Assembly (NCBI GenBank): GCA_947311845.1
Contig: CAMZMU010000071.1
Location: 19,703,399 to 19,767,398 of the forward strand
Direction: 5' to 3'
Source: Poa pratensis
Taxonomy: Eukaryota > Streptophyta > Magnoliopsida > Poales > Poaceae
Length of the DNA stretch: 64,000 nucleotides
Part shown: piece after piece, positions 11,541 to 21,195 of the stretch
How the letters are laid out: every line of letters starts with the position of its first letter
Numbering within the stretch: the first letter of the stretch is position 1
The notes under the pieces: model-generated
Seen by the model: the letters and a program-made list of their open reading frames with translations, nothing else
Databases searched by the model: none
What the model was told of the DNA's origin: nothing
Translations under genes and position numbers: made by a program

Positions 11541-12224
11541 CTAAAACCCTCGACAGAGCTTTCGAGCTGGGTCTAGCCTGTCTCTGGACCGTCGAGCCCT
11601 TGTGGCCTTGGGTACCGCAAGCGATGTGTGTGGGCCTAGCTGGGCCTTTTGCCCCTGAGAGCCCAACCGGGAGATTTTCGAATTTTTTTGAATTTTGAGA
11701 CCAGTGCTTTGATCCGACAAATTCGGCTTGACTGTAGCTAAGTTCACCGGAGCTCGAGAAGATGGCCGGCGTGACGACGGGTGCCAGCGCCGGCGACCCC
11801 CACGTGCAGCTCTTGCCTGACGGCGGAAGACTGTGATCCATTCATCCGCGTTGAAACTCTCTTCCGTGAAACAAGACGGTGATAGAACAGGCAGCCGTGG
11901 CGGAGATGGCACCAAGCTCTTGCCCGGCGATCGTTTTGCCCTGGCAACGTCAGATCGATCCGGCGAGTGAAATAAGAGACCTAACCTTTGATTTTCGCGA
12001 TGAAGAAGTCGTTTCCGTTGCCGACCCGTCGACGGTAGATCGCAAAGCTCCGGCGATGGCGTGCGGCACCAGCGTCGGAGAGAGGTTGGCGACGGTGGCG
12101 ACGTCGGCACAGCCTCCCCCTCGTCGTCGGACAGGGATAGTAGCGCCCAGAACTTACCACCGGGCCGAACCTCAGCGATGGGAGCCTCCGCGCCGGAGGC
12201 GTCGCCCGCGTCGCCAGAGCCCAT
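11541..12224 (-). CDS. Upstream ORF in LINE-A 5' region (about 227 aa)
   Basis: Open from ATG 12224 (MGSGDAGDASG) to a stop at 11,541, entirely upstream of ORF1 and within the LINE boundaries. It contains RPGGKFWALLSLSDDEGE, then S/P/R-rich sequence with basic clusters (TGRQRKRLL, RRWHPSSRRP). I recall GGKFWAL...DD-type motifs from N-terminal parts of Triticeae LINE ORF1 proteins, so this may be the original ORF1 N-terminus separated from the rest by mutation, or a separate small ORF. Function unknown. The 5'-truncated second LINE at 26-58 kb has no counterpart. Confidence 0.5.
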   Translation of the reverse strand: MGSGDAGDASGAEAPIAEVRPGGKFWALLSLSDDEGEAVPTSPPSPTSLRRWCRTPSPELCDLPSTGRQRKRLLHRENQRLGLLFHSPDRSDVARAKRSPGKSLVPSPPRLPVLSPSCFTEESFNADEWITVFRRQARAARGGRRRWHPSSRRPSSRAPVNLATVKPNLSDQSTGLKIQKNSKISRLGSQGQKAQLGPHTSLAVPKATRARRSRDRLDPARKLCRGF

Positions 12225-12324
12225 CGCCCGCTCAGATCCGTCCCTCACTCTGTTGTGATACCGTGAATTAATTTAGAACTGGAAATTGTGATACCCACTT
12301 ATTTTGCCTAGTACTCCAGCATTT

Positions 12325-12470
12325 GGGCGAAATTGGTCATTCGAAAAATTCGAAAATCATACATATGTGTAGCCTATAGACTGGACCAATTCAGTGTGGG
12401 CGAAATTGGTCATTCGAAAAATTCGAAAATCATACATATGTGTAGCCTATAGACTGGACCAATTCAGTGT
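12325..12470. repeat. 73-bp perfect tandem duplication
   Basis: A 73-base unit beginning GGGCGAAATTGG and ending AATTCAGTGT is present twice back to back (12325-12397, 12398-12470), starting 12 bases beyond the LINE-A target duplication. No length or base difference was seen. Confidence 0.9.
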
Positions 12471-13001
12471 GGAACGAATCAATAAATTGATAGTCTCTGG
12501 TCGTCGATGATATACTAGTAATGTAATAGCAAGTGTCCATTTCATTAATAGTTTCAGTTTGACTGCGATTGCAAAGGGATGAAAATAGTAGGTGAGCATA
12601 TAGCGCCTGCATTTACCGGCTCTACCTATGCAGTGAATCTGTGAATGCCACGTTTACATCCAATCTGTTCTTGATTAGTAGTACTAGGAAAAAATGTAAT
12701 CTCGGGTTTAGAAGAAGCCAGCCATTTTGTTCTGCTTTCAGTTTTGGTTTGAAGATGGCATTTCATATCGATCTCCATCTACAGTTCTTTTACATCCGTG
12801 ACCCTAATGCTTGAGATTTCCAGGATTGCAGACTACAAACACAGCGAGGGAGCAAAATACAAGAGGTTTCCAGAAGTGAAACTCCAAGAACTCATCGCAT
12901 TTTTGCAGTGTGCACATCTCCGAACAGAATCTCGAACCTAAAAACCTACATACTCCTACAGCAACTATATACACACACACGAATCAAGAAAAGGAACAGT
13001 C
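12471..13001. other. No gene seen; 3' flank of MGNC paralog 2
   Basis: AT-rich sequence without sizeable open frames. The last 150 bases or so are likely the former 3' UTR of the minus-strand pseudogene that ends at 13,002. Confidence 0.4.
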
Positions 13002-13318
13002 CTACAAAAGGCACGGCTCCTCGGCTTCGGAGATGCTGTACAGAGACGGCCTCCATTGCCCCATAACCTCGGGGTGGTCGCAGCACACCGTGCCGGCGTT
13101 GATGAGCTCCGCAAGCACCTTCTCTGTCCACTGGCCCTTGCCGTCACGGCCGGCTTTCTGCAGCAGCTCCTGGACCTGCCTCTTGCTCACCCTGATTTTC
13201 ACCTCGACCCGCGCCACCTTCTCGGCGGCCGCCCTCTTCTCCTCCTCCACGTCCACCTCCCACTTGTCCTCGTCCTCCCACGACGACGGGCGCGCTGCAA
13301 CTTGAAACAGTTCCCCAT
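13002..13318 (-). pseudogene. MGNC small plant protein, paralog 2, frameshifted
   Basis: The ATG at 13318 reads MGNCFKLQR, exactly the family start, but in that frame it runs into arginine-rich sequence and stops. The conserved body (SSWEDEDKWEVD, VEVKIRVSKRQVQELL, KVLAELINAGTV, GQWRPSLYSISEAEE) is in another frame, which has no ATG of its own. The shift lies at about 13,285-13,291, in a run where one missing C would separate the frames. The product would lose the myristoylated N-terminus. A TATA box is still present upstream. A sequencing error is the main alternative. Confidence 0.8.
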
Positions 13319-13478
13319 GAACGATCTCCCGCCCGATGTAGAGATATCTCAAGCCTGGAAGCTGGCTCTGGATCTTTTGAGCTAGCTAGATCCTGCTCGA
13401 GTGGCTATTGCCTCTGCGAGAGATCGACGGAGAGAACGAGAAGAGAGAGGAGGATCGTTTGGCCTGCGCCATAGAGCT

Positions 13479-13488
13479 TATTTATATA
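13479..13488 (-). promoter_or_regulatory. TATA box of MGNC paralog 2
   Basis: Minus strand TATATAAATA, about 160 bases upstream of the MGNC start at 13318, the same spacing as in paralog 1. The promoter core is thus kept although the coding frame is broken. Confidence 0.65.
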
Positions 13489-14390
13489 CCCGGAGCTGAA
13501 AGTTGGTCGTGATGATGTGCGGCCATTGAGGTGTTTGCCGCGAAGTGCCAAGTTGGACCATGGTGGAGTTGGACGTGGAGGACCGTTTAGGACGGGGGAC
13601 CGCGTCTTGCCTTGTACAGGCGGCTTTCTCCCTAACCGGCCGGGCGACCGGATCTTCATCCGGCAACGTGGACGGCCGCCGCGACTCGGGAGGGAGCTAG
13701 TGCGGCCGGTGGGACGGAGGCGACCTGACGCTGGACGGCTGGGATTGGGCGGGGGCCGGCGATGGGGACGGCCCGACGTCCGACGTACGTGGTGGGAAAC
13801 TGGTGCCCGGTCGGAATCTTCAAACTTTCTTCTTCCACGAGGTAGCTTTCGGAAGGCTCCCCGCGTGTGAACGTGGCTTTTTCATGGGATCTTGCACTGC
13901 TCAAGGCTTGTTAAGCCGATGACCAAGACGTACGGGAGAATACTCTCTCGTGTCCTGGTAGAGAACGTGTAAGCAACTAACCATGCAGAAGTCGGAGAAC
14001 TCGAGAGCTACCTTCTATGCGGTGTTCGATGCTACCGATGTGTGTATAAAGATCACATAAAAAAAAGTTTAACAAAAACTCATGCGAGGTTATAATGTAT
14101 CAAGCTGTAAGAAAATGGTTATCTACGGATCAGAAATGCTCAAAATGATTAAGATGTAACTGTGCTCTCGTAGAAGGCTCGATCAAATAACCTAAGACTG
14201 ATGAACAACAAGGAATGAATAGCTGTGAGTAATCACAACATCTGCTTGAAAATAGATGAAAACAATAACTGATCCAAACTTGTTAGCCGAAAAGGCAAGA
14301 ACCACTGATCCAAAAAAAAAAAAAAAAAAACTGACCGGTTAAATCATAGAAGGCTGAATGTGTAGACTTGCGATCTTCATTTGGTTCATT
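13489..14390. other. No gene seen
   Basis: GC-rich to about 13,900 (upstream region of the MGNC pseudogene), where long overlapping open frames on both strands are a base-composition effect. AT-rich afterwards, with an A-run at about 14,311-14,329. Confidence 0.4.
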
Positions 14391-14530
14391 TTTGTTTTCA
14401 CTTTATGTGATCCATGAATTTGTAATAAGGTTGATACTTACGTTGCAAACGTTTATTCTTAATATAAAAACGGCTGTGTGCATCATTTTGATGCAGAAGC
14501 CGGGTGACCCATTTCTAAAAAAAAAACTTA
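14391..14530 (+). mobile_element. LINE 3' tail, 5'-truncated
   Basis: Ends in an A-run (about 14,517-14,526) preceded by CGGCTGTGTGCATCATTTTGATGCAGAAGCCGGGTGACCC in pieces: a TGCATCA/TGATGCA stem (14479-14495), then AGAAGCCGGG. This is the same arrangement as the 3' ends of LINE-A and LINE-B, here on the plus strand. The left limit is a guess; no ORF2 sequence is left. Confidence 0.6.
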
Positions 14531-14617
14531 TATATGCTTGCATGCACACCCTTAATTAGTTGGCATGTACAAGCTTACCAAACAGTCGCTACTGACTAGT
14601 GACTAGCTAGGTTTTAT

Positions 14618-14726
14618 TATATGTCTTCTTCATTTGGATTTTGTAGGTATTAAACGTCCGCAAAGATGTTTTATCTATATGTCTTCTTCATTTGGATTTT
14701 GTAGGTATTAAACATCCGCAAAGATC
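14618..14726. repeat. 58-bp tandem duplication
   Basis: The block TATGTCTTCTTCATTTGG...GCAAAGAT occurs twice with a 58-base period. The copies differ at one position (AAACGTCCG against AAACATCCG) and at their junction. Confidence 0.85.
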
Positions 14727-15383
14727 TCTTGCGTGGACATGCGCACTCTTTATATATGCAAATGTGCTTTTCAGTATATGCAAGCACAACTATTTCGTTG
14801 TACAAAAATGCTACTCACTACACATGTCTACATCATGCTTACTTGGCCTACTTCGTCATGTTATCCTGCATGGAACATGAGTACCTTTATGTATGCAAGT
14901 ATGCTTTTCATCGTATAAATAGATCAATACGATTTGAATATTAAGCAGTTTCAGATGAGTTTAATTAAAGAAAGTAACAACACAAATGCACAAGCAAGTC
15001 TAATCACATATAACATATTATACATATCTAATAGATCGGTATATGGACCAATTGCAAGTGCAAATAGGTAGATGAATATAACATACATGTTGGTCGTGAA
15101 GGCCACAAAGAAAACCTTTTCAGAAACATTGTTGTTGTCACCCATGGTAGTATATATAGATTTCGTTGTCGTGCGCCAGATTCATAATAGAAGTAGCTGA
15201 CTGCTCGATAAAGATGTATTCAAATAGAAGAAACTGCGCCAATACGCTCCCTAAACACTTATCGCCTCTCACCCAACGCAACTTCTCAAGGAGCGGGGTT
15301 TTGGGGCCTGCTCTCCCGGACGACAGAGGAAGTGGTTGCCGAGATCTGAAAGCCTTGAAGCAGCACACCCAAAGGAACTTGGC

Positions 15384-15385
<2 letters not shown>
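14727..15385. other. No gene seen
   Basis: AT-rich. Open frames under 100 codons on both strands have no recognisable content. Confidence 0.4.

Positions 15386-15425
<40 letters not shown>
15386..15425. repeat. (GA)n microsatellite
   Basis: About 20 uninterrupted GA units. Open frames across it (RERERE or SLSLSL) are artefacts. Confidence 0.95.
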
Positions 15426-15428
<3 letters not shown>

Positions 15429-17062
15429 GATCGACATGCCCTTTTTGTTACCTCCTCTACATAGTCTAGAAAGGTCAGACAACAAAACTGACACACGGTG
15501 TAAGAAATCTCTAAGAACACAAAACATGTGAAGGCGATGATCAAATATTAATGTGAAAGTTTAATTTTTTAACAAGTTATTTTCTATGGTTGCCTAAAAC
15601 ACGCTAAGCTTGTCATTCTACAAAGATAAGAATACGAAAAAGTATATTGCAAGTATGTAAATGAGTTAGTGAAAGTGAATGTAGACCTGAGTATGTATCC
15701 CAAGATTCGGATAACTGGCGCTACCCCCCGTCCTCTTTAGAGAAGGGTAGGATAAAAAGTCAAAATGACACTAAGTCATTGGCCACAAAGAACAAACCTA
15801 TATTTTTTAGCACTTATTAGTCCATGCCCAATCAGTAAGAATGTATCTTCACACAAAGTAGACAATCACCGGCCTTCACAGACACTTGGTTACTTCACAA
15901 AGCACCAAGGAGTTTTCTAGTGACTCTCTAACCGGCTAGGAGGCGCATACCCTCCAAGAAGTCATACCACTTGGTTAACACTTGGATCTTGAATCTCTCA
16001 CAACGATATCACAAAGGTATAGCCTTAAAAAGCACTCTAGATCTGATAAATATGAAGTAAAAGTTTATAACTAGGTGTACGAGATATAAAGCAAAGGAAT
16101 AGGCAAGAAATCCTCTGTCGCTTCTCTACAAAAAACGGCTCCAAAAGTCCAGTTTTATCATCACGGTGGGTGTCTATTTATAAGCACATGCAGAAATATG
16201 ATCGCAACAGGAAAATGTAACTAACCCGGTAGTACCGCATGGCGAAATCGGGAGGCACCAGACATGTACAATGTTTGAATTCCGGAGCACGAAAACTTAA
16301 GCCCTGAGGTCCGAGATGAAAAAGATCCATAACTACTGAAGATTAATGGCGAGTTTTTTCTCCTCCAAATGTGAACATTCAGTAGTACCGGTTTGAGAAT
16401 CACCTTAGAGGTACCAGATCAAACATAACACCCTCAAATTTGAGTTGGACAGAAACTACTAAGCCTCTGCAAAGAGGCACCTGGCGTATTTGACTCGGAA
16501 GTTCTGACGATGCAAGGAGGACTATTTTGGACACAATTTATGAGGGATCGCTGGTTCAGACAACATAACACACTTGTTAGTGCCGACACAAACATAGAAA
16601 TGTCAAAAACATGCCTCTTCCAACCTCTCAAACTCTTTTGGGCGGAGTTACCGGGATGAAAACATCCTGAGGTACGTACGGAGGAAGTGTGAAAGATGGA
16701 ATTTGGAGATTTTTGAGTAGTTTTGAAGAAAATATTATGTAAATTTGTGGGGAATATTTTTGCATTTGCTTTGTGCAGTGCCCTCGTTGATAGTACGTCA
16801 TACCTATGACTCAAGAAATAAAAACTGCATCAATAAGAGCCTATACATTTTTCTAGATTTTTGAAAGTTCACCAAAGCAATGCTCCAGTCTATCAATCTG
16901 CATGATCCACCACTAAATGTTCACATGGGCCACTGATCATGATCAATATGAACTAAGCCCTGCAACTTGCATAAATTATTAGTTCACTAATTGCCATTCA
17001 TGAATTAATCGTACAAAACCTCTTTAGAGATCCTGCATGTACTTTCAGCAGTTCAACATATA
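15426..17062. other. No gene seen
   Basis: Mostly AT-rich. At 16,220-16,430 the motif GTAGTACCG occurs in two places in sequence that reads like part of a degenerate grass repeat, but no termini were found. The 126-codon minus-strand open frame at 16,434-16,814 has no recognisable motif. Confidence 0.35.
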
Positions 17063-17072
17063 TACATAAGTC

Positions 17073-17519
17073 GAGTAAATGGCACTGGCGGTCACACAAC
17101 TCGTCCGCTATGTGCACTTAAGTCACACAACTGGAGAACGTGATTTTTTGGTCACACAACTGGACTTTTGGTGCAGGCAGGTCACAAACCCCACATGTCA
17201 GTCCGTTTTCCGTTGCAGGAGTGCTGACGTGGACATGTAATTTTGCAGAAAACCCCTGTATTTTTGGACATTTCGCAAAAAACCCAAATTTGGGTCCAAT
17301 TACAGGGTTTTTTTTGCGAAATGTCGAAAAATACAAGGGATTTTCTGCAAATTACGTGTCCACGTCAGCACTCCTGCAACGGAAAACGGACTGACATGTG
17401 GGGTTTGTGACCTGCGTGCACCAAAAGTCCAGTTGTGTGACCAAAAAATCACGTTCTCCAGTTGTGTGACTTAAGTGCACATAGCGGACGAGTTGTGTGA
17501 CCGCCAGTGCCATTTACTC
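17073..17519. mobile_element. Mutator-type foldback MITE, 447 bp
   Basis: Nearly the whole element is one inverted repeat. The left arm starts GAGTAAATGGCACTGGCGG and the right arm is its complement ending CCGCCAGTGCCATTTACTC. The arms are about 210 bases with a short centre near 17,290. It is flanked by a perfect 10-bp duplication TACATAAGTC (17063-17072, 17520-17529), as expected for Mutator-like transposition. No coding capacity. Confidence 0.92.
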
Positions 17520-17622
17520 TACATAAGTCATTTGAGTGTCAGCCTTAGGTCATCCTCCTCTGGGTGTTTGTCTTTCGGAGAACTTTAATTTGTATTACTT
17601 AATACCACCCGTTTCTATTGAC

Positions 17623-17904
17623 CTAATAATGGCTGCATCTGCTAACCACTACTAGAACTGAAGCTTCAAAGGCTCCAAAGTATGTGCGCCAGTAGTTGCT
17701 CGTACTTACGAAATAGTCCTTTGATGGAAAATGCAACTTCCAGATAGCAACGTACGCGGTCAACGACAGCAACACTATGGCCACTACTTCCGAACTTACC
17801 AGTCGATTGATTGGTACATCGAGCAACCTTGATTTGGACTTCGGCTTATCAATGTGTTTGCGGGCACCTACTAGTGGGCAACAGTAGTCTGCTTTTTCTC
17901 CCAT
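17623..17904 (-). CDS. Hypothetical ORF, 93 aa, one hydrophobic segment
   Basis: Not recognised. The ATG at 17904 gives MGEKADYCCPLVG, then a basic stretch, then one plausible membrane-spanning segment around residues 38-55 (VVAIVLLSLTAYVAIW), then SNYWRTYFGAFEA. It could be a surviving exon of a gene or a chance frame. No neighbouring exons or promoter were found. Confidence 0.25.
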   Translation of the reverse strand: MGEKADYCCPLVGARKHIDKPKSKSRLLDVPINRLVSSEVVAIVLLSLTAYVAIWKLHFPSKDYFVSTSNYWRTYFGAFEASVLVVVSRCSHY

Positions 17905-17944
17905 ATAGGAAATTTCGACGTGTAAATGGCTGCACGATCAGCTG

Positions 17945-18281
17945 AAAAAAATGTGTAGACCGGATTAAGTAATGTATATGGATAGGTTTTGCCATAAGCT
18001 GGGTCCCACCTGTCCTATCTTTGGTTCTTTGTCATATGGAATTCTAAACAATGTATAAGGTGAACTTTAGTCATAAGCTGGGACCCACATGTCTTGTCAT
18101 ATGTTACATGCAAGAGAGAGAGCAAAGTATGAAATAATTTTTAATTGCTTGTGGACAACCATAAGCTTGAGGTGCACCTTAAGCTTAAGGATAGGCTTAT
18201 TTTCTCCACAATGTATAAGGTTCACTTTAGTAAATGCCACCTAGGACTTAAGGTGAGGTTTTCTACACATTGCGGATGCCC
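17945..18281. mobile_element. Possible degenerate MITE
   Basis: The stretch holds repeated phrases (CATAAGCTGGGTCCCAC / CATAAGCTGGGACCCAC; AATGTATAAGG twice). Its right end reads CACATTGCGGATGCCC, which resembles a grass hAT MITE terminus in reverse. The matching left terminus is missing, so boundaries and class are uncertain. Confidence 0.35.
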
Positions 18282-19149
18282 TAATTGTAGTGAAGGTGCC
18301 GTCAAACTTAACGATCAGACTCAGATGAGCTATCTCCCTTGAGCTGTTCAGTCACGTCTCACTAGTACAATTACATTTTTATAGTTCTACATTATACTCT
18401 TTTCACTTTTTATCATACCATAATTTATTATATATAGCATGATTAAATGCTATTAGGTTCCTGAATATTGTTTGTGGAGTCGTCGACCACGTACACCAAA
18501 TTCACACAAAGTTAAGTTCAATCATTATAACTGTGATTGTCCACCTATTTTGTGCTAGTGAGTGAGTTTTCCTTAGGTAACCACTTGTACTTCATTTAGT
18601 AGGAGCACAAACCCACACGTAGCCACTATCTATAGGCAACGAGAAGATAGTTGGATCAATACTTTGCAATTCATTTTATAGAAAAATGTTCGTATGCATC
18701 AAGTACTGTGTTTATATGTTTTCTTATAAGTGTTTTAATATTTACAAAAGAAAACCTAAATGTTCTTGTATCTTAAAAAGTGTTCATGCAAATAAAAATA
18801 AATATTTATCCATATAAAAAATAAAAATAAAGTGACGAAGATAAACAATAAAGAATATAGAATATAAGAAACAACTACAAAAACAAAAGTACACCATCCC
18901 AAACATAATTTCAACACCAATCCATTTTCATGTGTCATGTTCTATAGAATGGCTTTGTAGTCGAGTGCATCATGCTTTATAGCATGGTTCCGCGGTCCAG
19001 TGGTCGGACGTCATGCTATTGAGCATGATCCCTTATGGATGGGAGTCGTGCAAATAAATACTTTCGAATTGTTTTAAAGATAGGGTTAAGAAAAATGCGA
19101 CTTCGATCTTAAATAGCCCTCCAAACAGTCCAATAGAATATTTTTGGGT
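18282..19149. other. No gene seen
   Basis: AT-rich intergenic sequence with short open frames only. Confidence 0.4.
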
Positions 19150-19245
19150 GTGTACGACGAGAGAGCGGGCGCTGGCACTCGAACTCGAGATCTCACGGGC
19201 AGGGTAGGTATCAGCACCTCCTAGCCATCCGGGCCGAGCCTTGGT
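19150..19245 (-). mobile_element. tRNA-derived SINE-like sequence
   Basis: On the minus strand a box-A-like GGATGGCTAGGAGGTG is followed about 35 bases later by a box-B-like GAGTTCGAGTGCC, the spacing of an internal Pol III promoter. No tRNA cloverleaf forms and no defined 3' tail or target duplication was found. It is therefore called SINE-like rather than a tRNA gene. Confidence 0.4.
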
Positions 19246-19627
19246 TCACAAAGATAGAGTTGTTTTTTTATTGAAATTTTAAGATTACTTTTGCGCAAAA
19301 ACACTCGAGCTGCTCATAAAAGGATGATACCCTAACTCGATGGGATGAGAAATTCTAACCAACCAACCAATTATTGAAAATAATGAACAAAGGTCGACAT
19401 GGTTTCACGAGTGATCCGGCACAAATCCGCAAGCTGAAACGGGGGCATACTCTTACTGACCGGTTGACGCAAGTTGTGTGGTAAAAAGTTTATAGACGCT
19501 TACTGAAGAAAAAGAAAATAAACAAATAATTGCAAAGCAGTTCATTCTTGCCTCTTGCGCCAAGCAAATGAACCATGTGTGTCCATTTCTTATGCGCGGC
19601 CTTTTGAACGTGGAGGATAGAAAACAC

Positions 19628-20260
19628 GGATTGAGATCCGGTGACTTGCAAGAGGCGAGGCTATGCCTGGCCATGGAAAGCCTGGCCCGGCCCGGCCCGA
19701 AATTTCTAGGCTTGGGCCCGACTGGGCTTACCCATGGGTCGGGTCTGTGCCTCAGATTTCGGCCCGATGGACGTGACGGGACGGGCCTGGGCTTTGCATA
19801 TTGGTGTTTTTCGGAAGAAGCCCGACCCGAGGCCCGACGGGATTTTGCAGTCACGGGACGGGCCTGGGCCTGAAATATAGGCCCTATGGTCGAGTCGGGC
19901 CGGGCCTGGGCCTGGGATTTTGCCCGCGGGCTTTTTTAGGCCCGGCCTGATGCCAGGCCCGGCCGATGGCCAGGTATAGGCGAGGCACGGGTGAACAGTT
20001 CTGTGCCTTGAGCTTTTAACCGTTAGATTGAAATGAAGAGGCATGATTTGTAGCACTTATACTGTGGATGGTACTGTAGCAGAATCCTGCAGATAAAAAC
20101 GCTGTAGCATAGGTAATGTAGATGGACCTGTAGCAGTGTTCTGTTCATGTTCATCCGGCCATTAATTTTTGATCCAACGGACTAAAATGGGGAGCAAGGC
20201 ACGGTACTGTTTATTGGTGCCTTGCTTGTGTCAAGGGCTCAAGGCACTGGATCTCAATCC
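19628..20260. mobile_element. Mutator-type MITE carrying a nested hAT MITE
   Basis: Outer termini GGATTGAGATCC and GGATCTCAATCC are inverted repeats. A perfect 9-bp duplication AGAAAACAC flanks them (19619-19627, 20261-20269). The inverted similarity continues inward (CTTGC...GGCAC...AACAGT on both sides) once the nested element at 19,662-19,978 and one of its duplications are removed, leaving about 308 bases. The 9-bp duplication points to Mutator-type mobilisation. Confidence 0.85.
19662..19978. mobile_element. Nested hAT-type MITE, 317 bp, GC-rich
   Basis: Termini TATGCCTGGCCAT and ATGGCCAGGTATA (12 of 13 bases complementary) with an 8-bp duplication GGCGAGGC on each side (19654-19661, 19979-19986). 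The inside is rich in GGGCCGGGCC/CCCGGCCC motifs and can fold back on itself. It sits near the left end of the older MITE. Confidence 0.9.
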
Positions 20261-20269
20261 AGAAAACAC

Positions 20270-20740
20270 ATGTATGCTACGTACGCGAGGTCCAGGCTCT
20301 CGATCTACAGTCTGCGTTGGCACCACGACTTTCAAAGAGAGCGCGACCCAATCATGCACATTGCATAACTTGGCTTGAGGGTTCAGTCAATATCTGCTTT
20401 GTCTAAGGGCACATGGAATCGCTTCCATTCCCAGTTTGCAAGTTTCGCCATGGACTCGTGTGCAGTTTCCCTTCTTCCTCCTCATTTCTGCTGTTATTGG
20501 ACACTTCCACGATCCACATAGCAAAAAAAAGTAGGTATGCACAGAACATCTACTTCACAATTTACATCATCTCGTCTATATCACACTTTCCCTAGTAATT
20601 TACATTGTTCTTTGCATTCGAACCTAAGAATATCACAAAAAGGTCACCAAAAACTGTGCACTGCCAAAAGACACCGCAAAGAAGCAACCGAGAAAGAAAG
20701 AAAATCCGGCTGGCAAAGCCACGGCAAATGGCACGTAGCT
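20270..20740. other. 3' flank of MGNC paralog 3; no other gene seen
   Basis: Mixed sequence. The part nearest 20,740 is probably the 3' UTR of the minus-strand gene. Confidence 0.4.
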
Positions 20741-21073
20741 TCATGGCTCCACGGCCTCCGGGATGCTCTTCAACGCGGGCTTCCAGTGCCCCGCCCTGCA
20801 TTGCTCGACGTTGTGGTGCACCTCCCCGGCGTTCATGATGTCCGCCAGGAGTTCCGACGCCGACGACCCCCGGCTCTTCCAGAAGGCGTCGTCGGCCCTC
20901 TTGTGAATGAGCTCCTGCAGCTGCCTCTTGCTGATCCTGATGGTCACCTCGTTGATCATCTGCTCCTTCCTCCCCGCGCGCGCTCCGTCGCCGTCATCGG
21001 CGCCGGACGGCAACTCCCACTCGCCGTCGTCGGCCCACGACACGGCCTCATGCGTCACGGCGCAGTTCCCCAT
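20741..21073 (-). CDS. MGNC small plant protein, paralog 3 (110 aa)
   Basis: The ATG at 21073 reads MGNCAVTHEAVSWADDGEWE, very like paralog 1 (MGNC...SWADDGEWEWE). The conserved core follows: NEVTIRISKRQLQELIHKR, ASELLADIMNAGEVHH and HWKPALKSIPEAVEP at the C-terminus. It lacks the histidine run of paralog 1 and has a GADDGDGARAG linker instead. Uninterrupted, intronless, with a TATA box about 115 bases upstream. The N-terminal glycine and cysteine suggest lipid anchoring at a membrane. Biochemical function is unknown. It is more similar to paralog 1 than to paralog 2. Confidence 0.82.
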   Translation of the reverse strand: MGNCAVTHEAVSWADDGEWELPSGADDGDGARAGRKEQMINEVTIRISKRQLQELIHKRADDAFWKSRGSSASELLADIMNAGEVHHNVEQCRAGHWKPALKSIPEAVEP

Positions 21074-21188
21074 GTGTGTTCTTCCTCTTCTGGTAGAGCT
21101 GCGGATGTAGCTGCTGCTTCGGCCTCCTCTGCTTTTGGATGAGAGATTAGTAGGTGTTTTGTGTGACCAGCTCGGCCGGGAGGCGCGG

Positions 21189-21195
21189 TTATATA
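21189..21195 (-). promoter_or_regulatory. TATA box of MGNC paralog 3
   Basis: Minus strand TATATAA in GC-rich surroundings, about 115 bases upstream of the ATG at 21073. Confidence 0.6.

Larger units (their letters stand above)
4746..12296 (-). mobile_element. Complete L1-type LINE (LINE-A), 7.55 kb, inactive
   Basis: Flanked by a perfect 16-bp duplication ACTTATTTTGCCTAGT at 4730-4745 and 12297-12312. The minus-strand 3' end is poly(A) (T-run from 4746). Just inside is a stem-loop reading TGCATCAATCGATGCA on the minus strand (4778-4793). In minus-strand order: 5' region with an upstream ORF (12224-11541), ORF1 (11463-8691) with two zinc knuckles, and ORF2 (8536-4913) with apurinic-type endonuclease, reverse transcriptase and a C-terminal zinc-binding domain. 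Several frameshifts and stops make it non-autonomous. Few plant LINE copies retain their 5' end, so the full length is notable. Confidence 0.95.

Noticed and set aside
9500..12270. Plus-strand open frames within LINE-A
   Set aside because: They oppose LINE ORF1, which has zinc knuckles on the minus strand.
15166..15527. Open frames of alternating R/E or S/L residues on both strands
   Set aside because: They are translations of the (GA)n microsatellite at 15,386-15,425 and its flanks.
17073..17519. Candidate microRNA precursor (long hairpin)
   Set aside because: Perfect 10-bp target duplications and terminal inverted repeats show it is a MITE; it may still give siRNAs.
19150..19245. tRNA gene on the minus strand
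   Set aside because: Box-like motifs are present but no acceptor stem or cloverleaf can be drawn.
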